Part shown: positions 32,965 through 41,562 of the stretch, one piece after another
Numbering within the stretch: position 1 is the first letter of the stretch
Layout of the letters: every line of letters begins with the position of its first letter
Notes under the pieces: model-generated
Database searches by the model: none
Told to the model about the DNA's origin: nothing
What the model saw: the letters and a program-made list of their open reading frames with translations, nothing else
Assembly: GCF_016925635.1 (NCBI RefSeq)
Contig: NZ_CP070490.1
Location: 4,036,001-4,100,000, forward strand
DNA length: 64,000 nucleotides
Reading direction: 5' to 3'
DNA from: Lysinibacillus fusiformis
GTDB lineage: Bacteria > Bacillota > Bacilli > Bacillales_A > Planococcaceae
Translations under genes and position numbers: made by a program

Positions 32965-33495
32965 ATGACGATAACATACGAGGTAATACCTAATGAAAAA
33001 GCTGATATTTGTAGAGATTTATGTAATGAGCTGATGAGCTTTCAGAAATCACAAGCCCACATCAAGCCAGAACTGTTTAACACGATGAATTACGAAACAC
33101 GGATGGTACCTTCGATAGAAAGTGCGATTGCTAATCATATTGTGGTTGCGAAAGATAATCAGAAGGTTGTTGGCTATGCCTACTCAACGATTTCTCCTAA
33201 AGAAACCTATGCCAATGATTTTGCTACTTTTTTCAATATGTCTTCAGTTAGCCAAAACAATGTAGGCTGTTTATCTCAATTTTTCATTAAAGAAGAATAC
33301 AGACAATATGGGGTTGGATCTACACTTTTTAATAGATCAATTCAATGGCTGGAACAATTTGATGATGTAGAAGACTATTTTATTTTTGTATCCAACGGCA
33401 ATGAAAATGCCCTAAAGTTCTATCAACGTAAAGGTTTTTCCATTAGTCATGATATATTGGAGGGCTTTATAACTGTTTTACGAAACGACGGGTAA
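32965..33495 (+). CDS. GNAT acetyltransferase
   Basis: This protein has 176 residues. Motif A is CLSQFFIKEEYRQYGVGSTL, and the end is YFIFVSNGNENALKFYQRKG. The N-terminal part DICRDLCNELMSFQKSQAHI is longer than average. It is divergent from the hxlR-type gene, so a regulator-target link is possible. The substrate is unknown. Confidence 0.82.
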   Translation: MTITYEVIPNEKADICRDLCNELMSFQKSQAHIKPELFNTMNYETRMVPSIESAIANHIVVAKDNQKVVGYAYSTISPKETYANDFATFFNMSSVSQNNVGCLSQFFIKEEYRQYGVGSTLFNRSIQWLEQFDDVEDYFIFVSNGNENALKFYQRKGFSISHDILEGFITVLRNDG

Positions 33496-33582
33496 GTAAC
33501 CATTTAATGACTAATTCAGGAAGTGTTATAATAATTTTACACGTAGACATGTTGTATCGATAGACACAGCAAGAGAGAGGTC

Positions 33583-33924
33583 GTGAAGAAAGTAAGAGTA
33601 TTATGGTTGACCACACTGAAAATATTTTTAGAATTAATAAGAATTATTGTGCTTTTTTTCGTTATTGGATGCGTAATGTGGGGAGGCGTAAGGCTTATTT
33701 ATACCTCTTTAGGAATAAATATTGATGGTTCTTACGCAGGATGGCTGGGAGGAATCGCGATATATAGTTTATTGTTTGTCCTCTACCGTAATAAACTGCA
33801 ATTTTCGGGATTTTATGATGGTCCACATCGACAAAAATTATCCTCTAAAAGCACCACCACTTTGGTTACTGTCTCAGCTTTTCTTTTAATTCTCCCGTTT
33901 CTCTTGAAGAGCTTTTCATTATAA
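33583..33924 (+). CDS. Three-helix membrane protein
   Basis: This protein has 113 residues and starts at GTG with AGAGAGGTC upstream. Helices lie near residues 14-36, 52-67 and 91-109. A TATAAT at 33527-33532 with a weak -35 (TTAATG) may be its promoter. A strong terminator follows. No family is recognised. Confidence 0.65.
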   Translation: MKKVRVLWLTTLKIFLELIRIIVLFFVIGCVMWGGVRLIYTSLGINIDGSYAGWLGGIAIYSLLFVLYRNKLQFSGFYDGPHRQKLSSKSTTTLVTVSAFLLILPFLLKSFSL

Positions 33925-33946
33925 CGGACCGCTATATTAAGCACAC

Positions 33947-33990
33947 AAAAAGATCAGCTACTCAAATGAGTTTGAGACCTGATCTTTTTT
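33947..33990. terminator. Terminator
   Basis: AAAAAGATCAG pairs with CTGATCTTTTT across a 21-base loop, followed by T bases. Confidence 0.85.
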
Positions 33991-34022
33991 ATTTAAAGAT
34001 GAGAGATTAGCCTTATCAAAAT

Positions 34023-34309
34023 ATGAAAACTTTTTATCATTGTTTCATCATATGGGTACCTTTTGGCTTGCTGTTTTCAATTGCAGCATTTGGATTAGAA
34101 GTAGTCGCAGGAAATAAAATCCCACTAACATTATCTTTGCCCTTATCAGTGGCGTAATAGGAGCGTTTACTTTTGAAAAAATATATGATTTTCTTTTTAT
34201 AGAAGCATATATTTTAAGTGTTATTAGTGCGATTATCATTTTGGATATTGCAGGTTTACTTTATGCTTTTGTAGAAATTTCATTTAAGAGAAATATAAAA
34301 TTTGTTTAA
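34023..34309 (+). pseudogene. Membrane protein gene with one frameshift
   Basis: The first part reads MKTFYHCFIIWVPFGLLFSI, then AAFGLEVVAGNKIPLTLSL. A frameshift near 34145 moves it to ALISGVIGAFTFEKIYDFLF and on to VEISFKRNIKFV-stop. Together these form a plausible three-helix membrane protein of about 95 residues. No ribosome binding site was seen at the ATG. Probably inactive. Confidence 0.6.
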
Positions 34310-34359
34310 GCTATTTACTTGGAGTGAATTCTTATTTTTTAACAAAGAGGAGAGTCAAT

Positions 34360-34830
34360 ATGGAAGTAGTATATTTGGCAGGTGGATGTTTATGGGGTGT
34401 ACAAGCTTTTATAAAAACGCTGCCCGGCGTTACTTTTACAGAAGCAGGAAGAGCTAATGGTACAAGTCATACGCTTGAGGGCGATTATGATGGGTATGCC
34501 GAATGTGTAAAAACAGGATTTGATCCGACAGTGGTAACAATCAGGGAATTAATGGGATATTTATTTGAAATCATTGATCCTTACAGTTTGAATAAACAAG
34601 GTCAGGATGTGGGCGAGAAATACAGAACAGGCGTGTATAGTGAAAATCCTGAACATTTAGAGGAGGCGAAGGCATTCCTCAGTGAAAGACATGACTATGA
34701 CCTGATAGTGGTTGAAGTATTACCTCTTACAAACTATGTAAGAAGCGCAGAAGAACATCAAGATAGACTAGCTAGATGTCCAAATGATTACTGTCATATT
34801 CCAAAAGAAATATTAAATAGGTATAAGTAA
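34360..34830 (+). CDS. msrA: Peptide methionine sulfoxide reductase MsrA
   Basis: This protein has 156 residues from ATG 34360, with GAGGAG upstream. The active site reads LAGGCLWGVQAF, where Cys is the catalytic residue (usual GCFWG, here Leu for Phe). The core QGQDVGEKYRTGVY and the end AEEHQDRLARCPNDYCHIPK give further cysteines for recycling. It repairs oxidised methionine (S-form) in proteins. It stands alone, without msrB. Confidence 0.88.
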   Translation: MEVVYLAGGCLWGVQAFIKTLPGVTFTEAGRANGTSHTLEGDYDGYAECVKTGFDPTVVTIRELMGYLFEIIDPYSLNKQGQDVGEKYRTGVYSENPEHLEEAKAFLSERHDYDLIVVEVLPLTNYVRSAEEHQDRLARCPNDYCHIPKEILNRYK

Positions 34831-35329
34831 AAAAGATGATTAATGGATAGTTAATTGGTTTAATTATTTTCAACAATCGGGCGAGTTCGTTCAATAGAGA
34901 TTAAACAGCTTTAAAGAGCCTTACTACAATAAAATGTAGTAGGGCTCTATTAATTTATATCAAAACTTCTCAAACCATTAGAGAAAAAGTAAGTTATACA
35001 GTAACTGAAATTAACACAAATTCAAGCCCTTCTCCACACCAATTAATTTTCGTTTATATACTATAAATACTATGGTCACACCTTTCTGAATGGGTGTTTC
35101 ATGCAAGAAATTAAATCTATATTTGATAGTTAAATAAATAAAATCAAATTTATAACGCAATCCATTAATGAGGGGGCGCGTTTTTTATTGTGACTATTTT
35201 AATGAATGTCAATTTGAAGAGAATATATAAATAACAATAATAATATAATTAAAAACAATTAAAATATATTGTTAAACGATAAGTATTGTGTTAAATTGGT
35301 ATTGTTATTAAATAAGTGAGGTGCTTCCT
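34831..35329 (+). other. Intergenic region with two hairpins
   Basis: A terminator for msrA lies at 34914-34955 (AGAGCCTTACTAC with GTAGTAGGGCTCT, then TATTAATTT). A second weaker one lies at 35154-35187 (AACGC/GCGTT, then TTTTTTATT). The CAACAATCGGGCG phrase occurs at 34871. No gene was seen in between. Confidence 0.6.
34914..34955 (+). terminator. Terminator of msrA
   Basis: A 13-base near-perfect stem, AGAGCCTTACTAC with GTAGTAGGGCTCT, is followed by a T-rich tail. Confidence 0.8.
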
Positions 35330-35815
35330 ATGAATGGTAAACGAGTTTCAACAGCTTTCTTAAGGGTAGTTATTTTTCTGGCTGGGATTGCAATTCTTGC
35401 ATTATGTCTATTTTTAGTACCTCCTATGGCTAATTTCGCATCAAGATTGTATCCAACTTTTTCCTTAATGAAATATCTTATTTTCATCGTGATGTATGGA
35501 GCGGCTGTGGCTTTTTACTTTGCGCTCTATCAAGCTTTTAATCTTCTACGGTACATTGACAAGAACACAGCGTTCTCGGAATTATCTGAAAGGGCGTTAA
35601 AGAACATCAAGTACTGTGCGATTATTATCAGTGGTTTGTATGTATTAGGTATGCCGATGTTCCATTTTATCGCAAAAAATGTTGACCCTCCTATTGGCAT
35701 AATGGGACTCATCATCATTTTTACTTCGTCGATTATCGCCGCTTTTGCTGCTGTCCTCCAACAGCTTCTACAAGAAGTGATGAATAAAAAGTCAGAAAAT
35801 GATTTAACAGTCTGA
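35330..35815 (+). CDS. DUF2975 membrane protein
   Basis: This protein has 161 residues and four membrane helices. ATG 35330 has GAGGTG upstream. The pattern YQAFNLLRYIDKNTAFSELS and ALKNIKYCAIIISGLYV is typical of DUF2975. Members are usually followed by a small XRE-type regulator gene (YozG-like). Here only a short scrap (MVVIRNVDTRW) follows before a terminator, so the partner is missing or eroded. The function is unknown. Confidence 0.82.
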   Translation: MNGKRVSTAFLRVVIFLAGIAILALCLFLVPPMANFASRLYPTFSLMKYLIFIVMYGAAVAFYFALYQAFNLLRYIDKNTAFSELSERALKNIKYCAIIISGLYVLGMPMFHFIAKNVDPPIGIMGLIIIFTSSIIAAFAAVLQQLLQEVMNKKSENDLTV

Positions 35816-35941
35816 GATGGAGGATATGGTGGTTATTAGAAATGTTGATACTCGTTGGTAAGAGGAATGGGTGAAGAATGTTTCAACAATTAAGTCCTCA
35901 AAATATATTTTCCAACATCAATTTCCTTGTTGAATGAAAGA

Positions 35942-35974
35942 AAAAGTCGATTACATTGGAGAATCGGCTTTTTT
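35942..35974 (+). terminator. Terminator after DUF2975 region
   Basis: AAAAGTCGATT pairs with AATCGGCTTTT, followed by TTTTTAT. Confidence 0.85.
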
Positions 35975-36233
35975 ATATCTCGGAAAATTATAATAGTTTA
36001 AGAGCGTGTCACAACCTCATCGTTATGGAACAGTTCAGCAATCGGGTGCAAAGGTAGAACAATACGATTAGAACTGGTTAAACTTTGTAATAAAAATTGT
36101 ATTAATGTTTTTTCAAAACGGATTCTTTTCATTTACCGTAAAACAGGAGGTCACTGGTTGTTTATTGATAAATGATGACATAGATCTTCCGGAAACCTCA
36201 CACATTAACCTCAAAAAGTTTGGAGGTTCCAAA
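35975..36233 (+). other. Leader region of secreted protein gene
   Basis: No gene was seen; the open frame here is an upstream extension of the secreted-protein ORF without a ribosome binding site. AACCTCA (36194-36200) and TTGGAGGTT (36220-36228) could pair weakly near the start. Confidence 0.35.
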
Positions 36234-36620
36234 ATGAAAAATGCCTGTAAAGTGTATGTGCTTTTATTTATCGTAGTTTTCTCATTTTCGGCATCTGTAT
36301 ATGCAGAAGAAAATAAGGAAGGAACGCTGGTATACCATGTGAAATATGATTATGATGCCATAAGTAAATTTTTGGGCATGACAATGGCGGAATATGATCA
36401 AGAATGGGCGAAAGGTCTGTCGATTGCAGAAATGGCGAAGAAAAAGGGGATTGCCAGAAGAGATGTAGAAGGCTATTTTTATCAATTTCATTATGAAGAA
36501 ATGCAAAAGTGGCGAAAAAAGGGTGTCATGACAGAAAAGCACTATTTTCATCTTGTCTACAGATTAGCGGATGACGTAGAGGAATTTATTGATCGTAATC
36601 CGAACTTACACAAAGATTAG
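36234..36620 (+). CDS. Small secreted protein with DUF2680-like repeat
   Basis: This protein has 128 residues. ATG 36234 has TTGGAGG upstream. The signal peptide KNACKVYVLLFIVVFSFSAS is cleaved near VYA-EE. The mature part contains ISKFLGMTMAEYDQEWAKGL, then SIAEMAKKKGI, close to the LGMT...GKSxxEIAKxKGI unit of DUF2680/YckD proteins. It then has a charged helix and the end EEFIDRNPNLHKD. It is likely exported and cell-surface or coat associated; the role is unknown. It sits just upstream of the ger operon. Confidence 0.7.
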   Translation: MKNACKVYVLLFIVVFSFSASVYAEENKEGTLVYHVKYDYDAISKFLGMTMAEYDQEWAKGLSIAEMAKKKGIARRDVEGYFYQFHYEEMQKWRKKGVMTEKHYFHLVYRLADDVEEFIDRNPNLHKD

Positions 36621-36644
36621 ATTTTGGGACAGCTTGTATCCTTT

Positions 36645-36674
36645 GTATAAAAACATTGTTTATCTCTCAAAATA
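36645..36674 (+). promoter_or_regulatory. Possible sigma-G promoter of ger operon
   Basis: GTATA (36645-36649) and CAAAATA (36668-36674) lie 18 bases apart, close to the sigma-G consensus (gnATR, 18 bases, cAtnnTA). Germinant receptor operons are normally made in the forespore under sigma-G. Confidence 0.5.
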
Positions 36675-36704
36675 AGAAAAATTCGATGATCGTGGGGTAC
36701 TCAA

Positions 36705-38021
36705 ATGGAAAATTTGATGGTGGAAATGAGGTCTAAATTTGCCGATCACGATGATTTTTTCATTGAAGAAGAGCTTATACATCAAACGGTTATCTATCTT
36801 ATGGGATTTAAAACACTGATTGATTATCCAAAGTCTAACCAATACATTCGGCAAATGGCTAGTTCTGCTGCGTCCGTAGAAGAGCTTTTGACAAATCTTA
36901 GCGATCGATTGGATGTGGGGAGTGAACAGATGGTCAACGCTGTGTTAGAGGGGAAGCTGATCATCGTCATACAAAAGGATCAACGAAACGCGATAGTCGA
37001 TCCAGTTGCCCTTAATTTAACACGAAGTATTGATGAACCGAAAAATGAAAGTCCTATACAAGCATCGATTGATGCATTTGTTGAGGATTTGAATACAAAT
37101 GTGGGGCTTATTAGAAAAAGACTGAAAACAGACAGGCTATTGCATTGCTCCTTTCAAGTGGGTGAGCTAGAAAAACGCAATTTGTCCATGCTATATATTA
37201 ATGGAAGAGCACCGAATGATCTGGTCGAAAAAGTTAATGAGCAATTAAAGCAAATTGGCACGGATATTGAATCCATTGATGACCTTAATAGGCATTTTGG
37301 TTTACGCAAATGGAGCCCTGTAAGTCATTTCTTTCCGACAGAAGTGCCGATTCAGGCCATTCATTCCTTAAAGAAGAATAGAATTGTCCTTTTATTAGAT
37401 AATTATCCCTTTGCCCTTGTTTTTCCACATCTATTGCTAGATATGTTTAGTATTGTGAATGATCGGAATTTCCCCTATATATTATCCGTTATGCTTCGAG
37501 TTCTTCGCGTGGTAGGCGCGGTACTGACGCTTATCCTTCCAGCCTTGTATGTCGCATTAGTATCTGTTAATCCTGAGATATTTAAATTCGATCTTGCTTT
37601 ATTTGTGGCGAAAAGCAGAGAAGGGATTCCTGTACCCGCTTTGCTTGAAACGATCATCATGGTTGTATTAATTGATTTAATACTGGAGGCTATTGTTAGA
37701 CTTCCTAAAAGTATTGGGCCGACTATTTCCATGGTAGGGGGCGTCATATTAGGTCAAGCCATGGTGGAAGCGAAATTAGTCAGTACGCTCTTAGGGATTG
37801 TCATTACCGCTATTGTGATTTCCAGCTCAGTTGTTGCGGGTATCCAAAACTCTCTTTATATACGCTTACTAAAATACCCGATTTTAATTTTAGCATCGAT
37901 TTTCGGCATTCTTGGTATATTTACTGGTTTAGCGCTTACGGGCATTTATTTAGCAAGTTTAACCTCATTCCATATTCCCTATACGACATTCCATATGAAA
38001 AGAGAAGGGGACACGAAGTGA
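36705..38021 (+). CDS. Spore germinant receptor subunit A (GerA family)
   Basis: This protein has 438 residues. The N-terminal soluble half includes FVEDLNTNVGLIRKRLKTDR and ends at KKNRIVLLLDNYPFALVFPH. The C-terminal half has about five helices with the family block RVLRVVGAVLTLILPALYVA, then IPVPALLETIIMVVLIDLIL and LPKSIGPTISMVGGVILGQA. At 438 it is somewhat shorter than the usual 460-530. It is an inner spore membrane receptor channel subunit. GerB overlaps by 4 bases. Confidence 0.93.
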   Translation: MENLMVEMRSKFADHDDFFIEEELIHQTVIYLMGFKTLIDYPKSNQYIRQMASSAASVEELLTNLSDRLDVGSEQMVNAVLEGKLIIVIQKDQRNAIVDPVALNLTRSIDEPKNESPIQASIDAFVEDLNTNVGLIRKRLKTDRLLHCSFQVGELEKRNLSMLYINGRAPNDLVEKVNEQLKQIGTDIESIDDLNRHFGLRKWSPVSHFFPTEVPIQAIHSLKKNRIVLLLDNYPFALVFPHLLLDMFSIVNDRNFPYILSVMLRVLRVVGAVLTLILPALYVALVSVNPEIFKFDLALFVAKSREGIPVPALLETIIMVVLIDLILEAIVRLPKSIGPTISMVGGVILGQAMVEAKLVSTLLGIVITAIVISSSVVAGIQNSLYIRLLKYPILILASIFGILGIFTGLALTGIYLASLTSFHIPYTTFHMKREGDTK

Positions 38022-39109
38022 CGCATCGGTTTCAAATCGCGATTGTTTTCTTTATTATTCATTTAAGCTTTGGCTTTTTACTTTATCCTGAGCTGATCTA
38101 TAAGTTGACAGATACGGGCCATTGGTTGGTTGTTTTGTGTCAGGGTGTTTTACAGCTACTATTAATTTTGCTCTATATGAAAGGGTTAAATTATTTTCCC
38201 AATGAGGATATTGTGGATATTTATTTAAAAATGGGGAGGCTGATTGCTTTCGTCATCCTTCTTCCATTTGTCCTGAATTTAACGGTACTTGTTGCACTTA
38301 ATATCCGTACCTATACAGAGGTGATTAATTCCTTATTTTTGCTACGGACACCTCACTGGCCGATAGCGTTACTGCTTTATTTTATTTCGGCTTATACAGC
38401 TACAAAAGGTTTAGGGACAATATTGCGGTCTTCTGTGTTTATTTTTTTCATGATTATTCCCTTTATATTGTTCATCAGTTTTTCTTCCATTGTGAATTTT
38501 GATTTTCATAATGGATTCCCTATAAGGGATGCATCGATTGATTTCTTATTAGATATGGAGTTCTATTATCTCATGGGATTTTCGGCATTTTTATTTTTAG
38601 GATTTATGGTCTCTAACAAACCATTGGTATTTCGAGATATTTTGATAGCCTGGTTTTCTGTCATCATCCTTTATTTAGCCTTTGTTTATATTCCACTTTT
38701 TATTTTTGGACAAGAAACTGTCGTTACCCTGTCCTTACCGTTTGTCATAGCGATGGATTCAGTGGATATTCGGTGGCTTGCATTTAATCGGCAAACGATG
38801 TTCTTTGGTATTTCTTCGATTGGCTTTATGCTGATCTTTAATGCGGTCATGCTATGGATGATTAGTCAAATTATGCAGAAATTATTCAGCAAGCTGCGCG
38901 TAAAATCAGCCTTATGGATTATAATCTTTTCAATTATCGGCTATATTGCAGGTTTATTTATTCCAAATCAAGTTTGGACAAATACGCTGATTTTATGGAA
39001 TAGAGGGGCGCAGGTTTATTTTATGCTAATTCTCCCGATAACGATTTACATCTATGGCGTTGTGATCAAGAGAAAGGGGACGAGCGATGAAAGAAAATCA
39101 TCCTTATAA
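38018..39109 (+). CDS. Spore germinant receptor subunit B (GerB, APC-like)
   Basis: This protein has 363 residues, starts at GTG overlapping gerA (GTGA), and has ten membrane helices of the amino acid-permease fold. It carries family marks at ALNIRTYTEVINSLFLLRTP (helix 3) and RDILIAWFSVIILYLAF. In germinant receptors this subunit binds the germinant. The ligand cannot be told from sequence. GerC overlaps its end by 23 bases. Confidence 0.93.
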   Translation: MTHRFQIAIVFFIIHLSFGFLLYPELIYKLTDTGHWLVVLCQGVLQLLLILLYMKGLNYFPNEDIVDIYLKMGRLIAFVILLPFVLNLTVLVALNIRTYTEVINSLFLLRTPHWPIALLLYFISAYTATKGLGTILRSSVFIFFMIIPFILFISFSSIVNFDFHNGFPIRDASIDFLLDMEFYYLMGFSAFLFLGFMVSNKPLVFRDILIAWFSVIILYLAFVYIPLFIFGQETVVTLSLPFVIAMDSVDIRWLAFNRQTMFFGISSIGFMLIFNAVMLWMISQIMQKLFSKLRVKSALWIIIFSIIGYIAGLFIPNQVWTNTLILWNRGAQVYFMLILPITIYIYGVVIKRKGTSDERKSSL

Positions 39110-40142
39110 AACATTGATTATATGTATGTTTTTTCTTTTACCCTCTCTTGGTGGGTGCTGGGATGTTAAAGATATAGATAAACGATTATTGCCCTTGGTT
39201 ATCGGCATTGCGAAGGAAAATGGAGACTATCAAGTGACACTACAAATTCCAATTACACAAAAAGAAAATGAAGTATCGAGGATTGTTACTGGGAAAGCAG
39301 AAACGGTATTAAAGGTGTTGGGGCAAGTTCGAACAAACTCTGAAGAAGCGGTGGATTACTCGCATATTGAATTAATTATTATTCAAAGCAACCTAGCTGC
39401 TAATCAACAGGAAATGAGGGAGCTGATTGAATTTTTAATGCACTCAGAGGAAATCCCTTCAAGAGCACTTGTAGCCATTACGGATGATAAAATCGATAAA
39501 GTTCTTTCCAACATTAATGATAAATTAGGGGTGAATGCGACTTCCATTTATAATTACTTTAACAAAGGGGCAGGGTGGGCACCTGAGATAACAAGCGTTC
39601 ATATTTGGGAAGTATACCGAAGTCTGTACTCCTACACAAAAGATATGCTAATTCCAGTTGTACGTGCTGGAAACGATACCGTGTTAGTCTATGAGGGCTC
39701 TAGCGTTTTGAAAAATGGTGAATTAATGGCAAAGATTAATCCGGATGAAAGTCAGCTAACTAAGCTATTTCAAAACTTCAATGCAAAGGGGAAAGTAGAA
39801 AGCTTTGATTTGGCGAGTATGATGGTGATCAATAGTGCCATTAAAAATAAAGCCTCGTTGAAGAATGGCATACCCACTGTGACAAGTCATTTAACATTAA
39901 AAATAGCGATTTTAGAGCGCACAAAAGATGTGTCCAATGAGCAAATCACGAAGGAGCTAACGAAGCTTATAGAAAAACGGTTTTATGATATGTTTGAACA
40001 GGCGCAGTCCAATCAAACGGATCTTTTCGGATTTGGTCAACTTTTCCGACAACAGCTTTCCTATCAAGAACTAAAGAGTTGGAGAGAGGACTTTTATCCT
40101 CGATTGAAGGTGGATTTTCAGGTACATGTAGGTGTGGATTAG
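39087..40142 (+). CDS. Spore germinant receptor lipoprotein GerC
   Basis: This protein has 351 residues. Signal TLIICMFFLLPSLGGC has lipobox LGGC at Cys24, then WDVKDIDKRLLPLVIGI, the typical Ger(x)C opening. The family blocks SEEIPSRALVAITDDKIDKV and the end GQLFRQQLSYQELKSWREDF are present. It is attached to the outer face of the inner spore membrane next to GerA and GerB. It closes the operon with a terminator. Confidence 0.93.
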   Translation: MKENHPYKTLIICMFFLLPSLGGCWDVKDIDKRLLPLVIGIAKENGDYQVTLQIPITQKENEVSRIVTGKAETVLKVLGQVRTNSEEAVDYSHIELIIIQSNLAANQQEMRELIEFLMHSEEIPSRALVAITDDKIDKVLSNINDKLGVNATSIYNYFNKGAGWAPEITSVHIWEVYRSLYSYTKDMLIPVVRAGNDTVLVYEGSSVLKNGELMAKINPDESQLTKLFQNFNAKGKVESFDLASMMVINSAIKNKASLKNGIPTVTSHLTLKIAILERTKDVSNEQITKELTKLIEKRFYDMFEQAQSNQTDLFGFGQLFRQQLSYQELKSWREDFYPRLKVDFQVHVGVD

Positions 40143-40159
40143 ACGAAGGTCACAGAGAA

Positions 40160-40199
40160 AAAAAGGCAGAAACGTTGCTTGCACAACATCTCTGCCTTT
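40160..40199. terminator. Terminator between ger operon and FusB-type gene
   Basis: AAAGGCAGA pairs with TCTGCCTTT plus inner ACGTTG/CAACAT pairs; T-rich flanks on both sides. Confidence 0.85.
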
Positions 40200-40205
40200 G
40201 TTCAT

Positions 40206-40859
40206 TTATTTTTGTGTGATACGCTCGAAAAATTCCACTGTTCTGTTCATATCTGTAACATGTTCATTACATGTTTGACTATCAGCACAAATGTAATTAC
40301 TGTGGTTGGTAAATGTGCCAACCACCTGCCCTTTAATGGACGTAGTAAATAAGCCAACATCTGCATGGCGATTACAGATAGCGCAAATGCCGCGAACCGT
40401 GTTATTGGCGAATAGCCCTTTGATTCCTTTTAGCTGCCCATTTTGCTCAAGGACAACATATTTTCGATGTGTACCAGCATCATCCCAAGCAAGATAACAA
40501 ATTTGCTGAAAATCGAGTGCTTCTAGATTTGGTAGCTTGAGCTTCTTTTCCTTTTTAAATAAGGTTTTAAGCGTACTAGTTGTCACGGGCTTGAACGGGA
40601 TGACATAGGGTTTTAATTGCTCTAAAAATGCCTCACCCTGTGCACGATCTGTGATAGCAAAAAGCTGTTCAATCAGCTTTGTTTCCTCAGCTGATAATGC
40701 TAATTTTGTCGTTACCTCCGTATCAACAAGGCCACGTACTGCTAGGATAACGTCTTTATCCTTTGTTGTCGTCAGTGCATGTAAAATTTTATTTAATTGC
40801 TGTTCGAGTAAATGATAGTTGGCAACCGTTAAAAACGGCTGAATTGTTTGTTGTTCCAT
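40206..40859 (-). CDS. EF-G-binding protein, FusB/Fbp family
   Basis: This protein has 217 residues. The N-terminal helical bundle (HLLEQQLNKILHALTTTKDK...) and the C-terminal zinc finger with GICAICNRHADVGLF (about 154-168) and ICADSQTCNEHV (four cysteines) match FusB/Fbp proteins. These bind elongation factor G and help it leave the ribosome; FusB and FusC give fusidic acid resistance in staphylococci, while chromosomal Fbp genes are housekeeping. GGAGAG lies 7 bases before the ATG. A 21-codon leader ORF lies upstream. Confidence 0.88.
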   Translation of the reverse strand: MEQQTIQPFLTVANYHLLEQQLNKILHALTTTKDKDVILAVRGLVDTEVTTKLALSAEETKLIEQLFAITDRAQGEAFLEQLKPYVIPFKPVTTSTLKTLFKKEKKLKLPNLEALDFQQICYLAWDDAGTHRKYVVLEQNGQLKGIKGLFANNTVRGICAICNRHADVGLFTTSIKGQVVGTFTNHSNYICADSQTCNEHVTDMNRTVEFFERITQK

Positions 40860-41088
40860 TTGAAATCTCTCCTGTTTCTTAGGCTATTTTTTTCCTTTTT
40901 GGCCTAAAGAGATCATTCAATTTCTGTTAGTTGTATAACTTAATCTTGACCTCTTTGACCTAAAGAAGTCGTTCTAGAGCATGCATTACAAGTGAATGCG
41001 ATCATTTCGATCCCTCCTTTAAAGGAAACGTTGATTTATATGGGTTTTATAATAGGTTGAATTAAACAGGCGACCAATTTACATTAAT
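40860..41088 (-). promoter_or_regulatory. Leader region of FusB-type gene
   Basis: This holds the 21-codon ORF at 40940-41005. A second, shorter partial copy of its end (CTTTAGGCCAAAAAGG at about 40899-40914, compared with CTTTAGGTCAAAGAGG at about 40958-40973) lies nearer the gene. The repeated phrase suggests two alternative pairings or a duplicated leader element. Confidence 0.45.
40940..41005 (-). CDS. 21-residue leader ORF with CxxC motif
   Basis: The minus strand encodes MIAFTCNACSRTTSLGQRGQ plus D. It has an excellent site, AAAGGAGGG, 7 bases before the ATG. The TCNACSR motif resembles the CAICNR zinc knuckle of the FusB-type protein encoded 80 bases downstream. It may be a leader peptide or a small zinc-binding peptide; either is inference. 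Confidence 0.55.
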   Translation of the reverse strand: MIAFTCNACSRTTSLGQRGQD

Positions 41089-41275
41089 TTGTTAAACATC
41101 TTCAAGTCAGTCAAGTGACCATAAGTATCTATAGATATAGTAACATGTGATGGCCCTAATTGCTCTTGAATTGTTGTGAAATTTAATCCATTTACAATGG
41201 CATAAGATGTGAAGGTCATGCAAATTTATCTCTTTCAAATCGTTTAATTTAACAAATCTTGACCATTCTCTGGAC
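41089..41275 (-). pseudogene. Tyrosine recombinase (integrase) remnant
   Basis: The minus strand encodes LNDLKEINLHDLHILCH, then after a frameshift NGLNFTTIQEQLGPSHVTIS, IDTYGHLTDLKMFNKLM and a stop. This is the C-terminal catalytic end of phage integrases (HDLRHT...VQERLGHxSxxxTxDTYxHL). The active-site Arg of HxLR is changed to His and the tyrosine-region frame is broken from the rest. It is a scrap of a former prophage or island. Confidence 0.7.
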
Positions 41276-41562
41276 ATTGAAAACAGGGTAGCCGAAATTG
41301 TTTGTATATAATAAGTTCCATCTTCAGTATATGCAGGACACTATTCATTTTTCTTTTGTTTTGCTGATTTTTGTAGGGTGTATCGCGTATGCTTTTATTT
41401 CACACATAAATAAATCGGGTACGACGATAGTACGCGTTTTTTATGAGAACATTTTAGTTTCGTCATCAAAGTGCAATTGTTTATTATTATAAAATTTATT
41501 ATGCTCATAATCTATGGAATTGTGCGTTAGTCCTGCGATTGAAGAGCATCTTAAGAAAAAAA
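41276..41562. other. Intergenic DNA, no supported gene
   Basis: A 64-codon frame on the plus strand (41298-41492) has a hydrophobic stretch but no ribosome binding site and sits in eroded DNA. Nothing else is recognisable. Confidence 0.35.

Noticed and set aside
41298..41492. 64-codon frame with a hydrophobic stretch
   Set aside because: No ribosome binding site, located in eroded DNA beside an integrase remnant.
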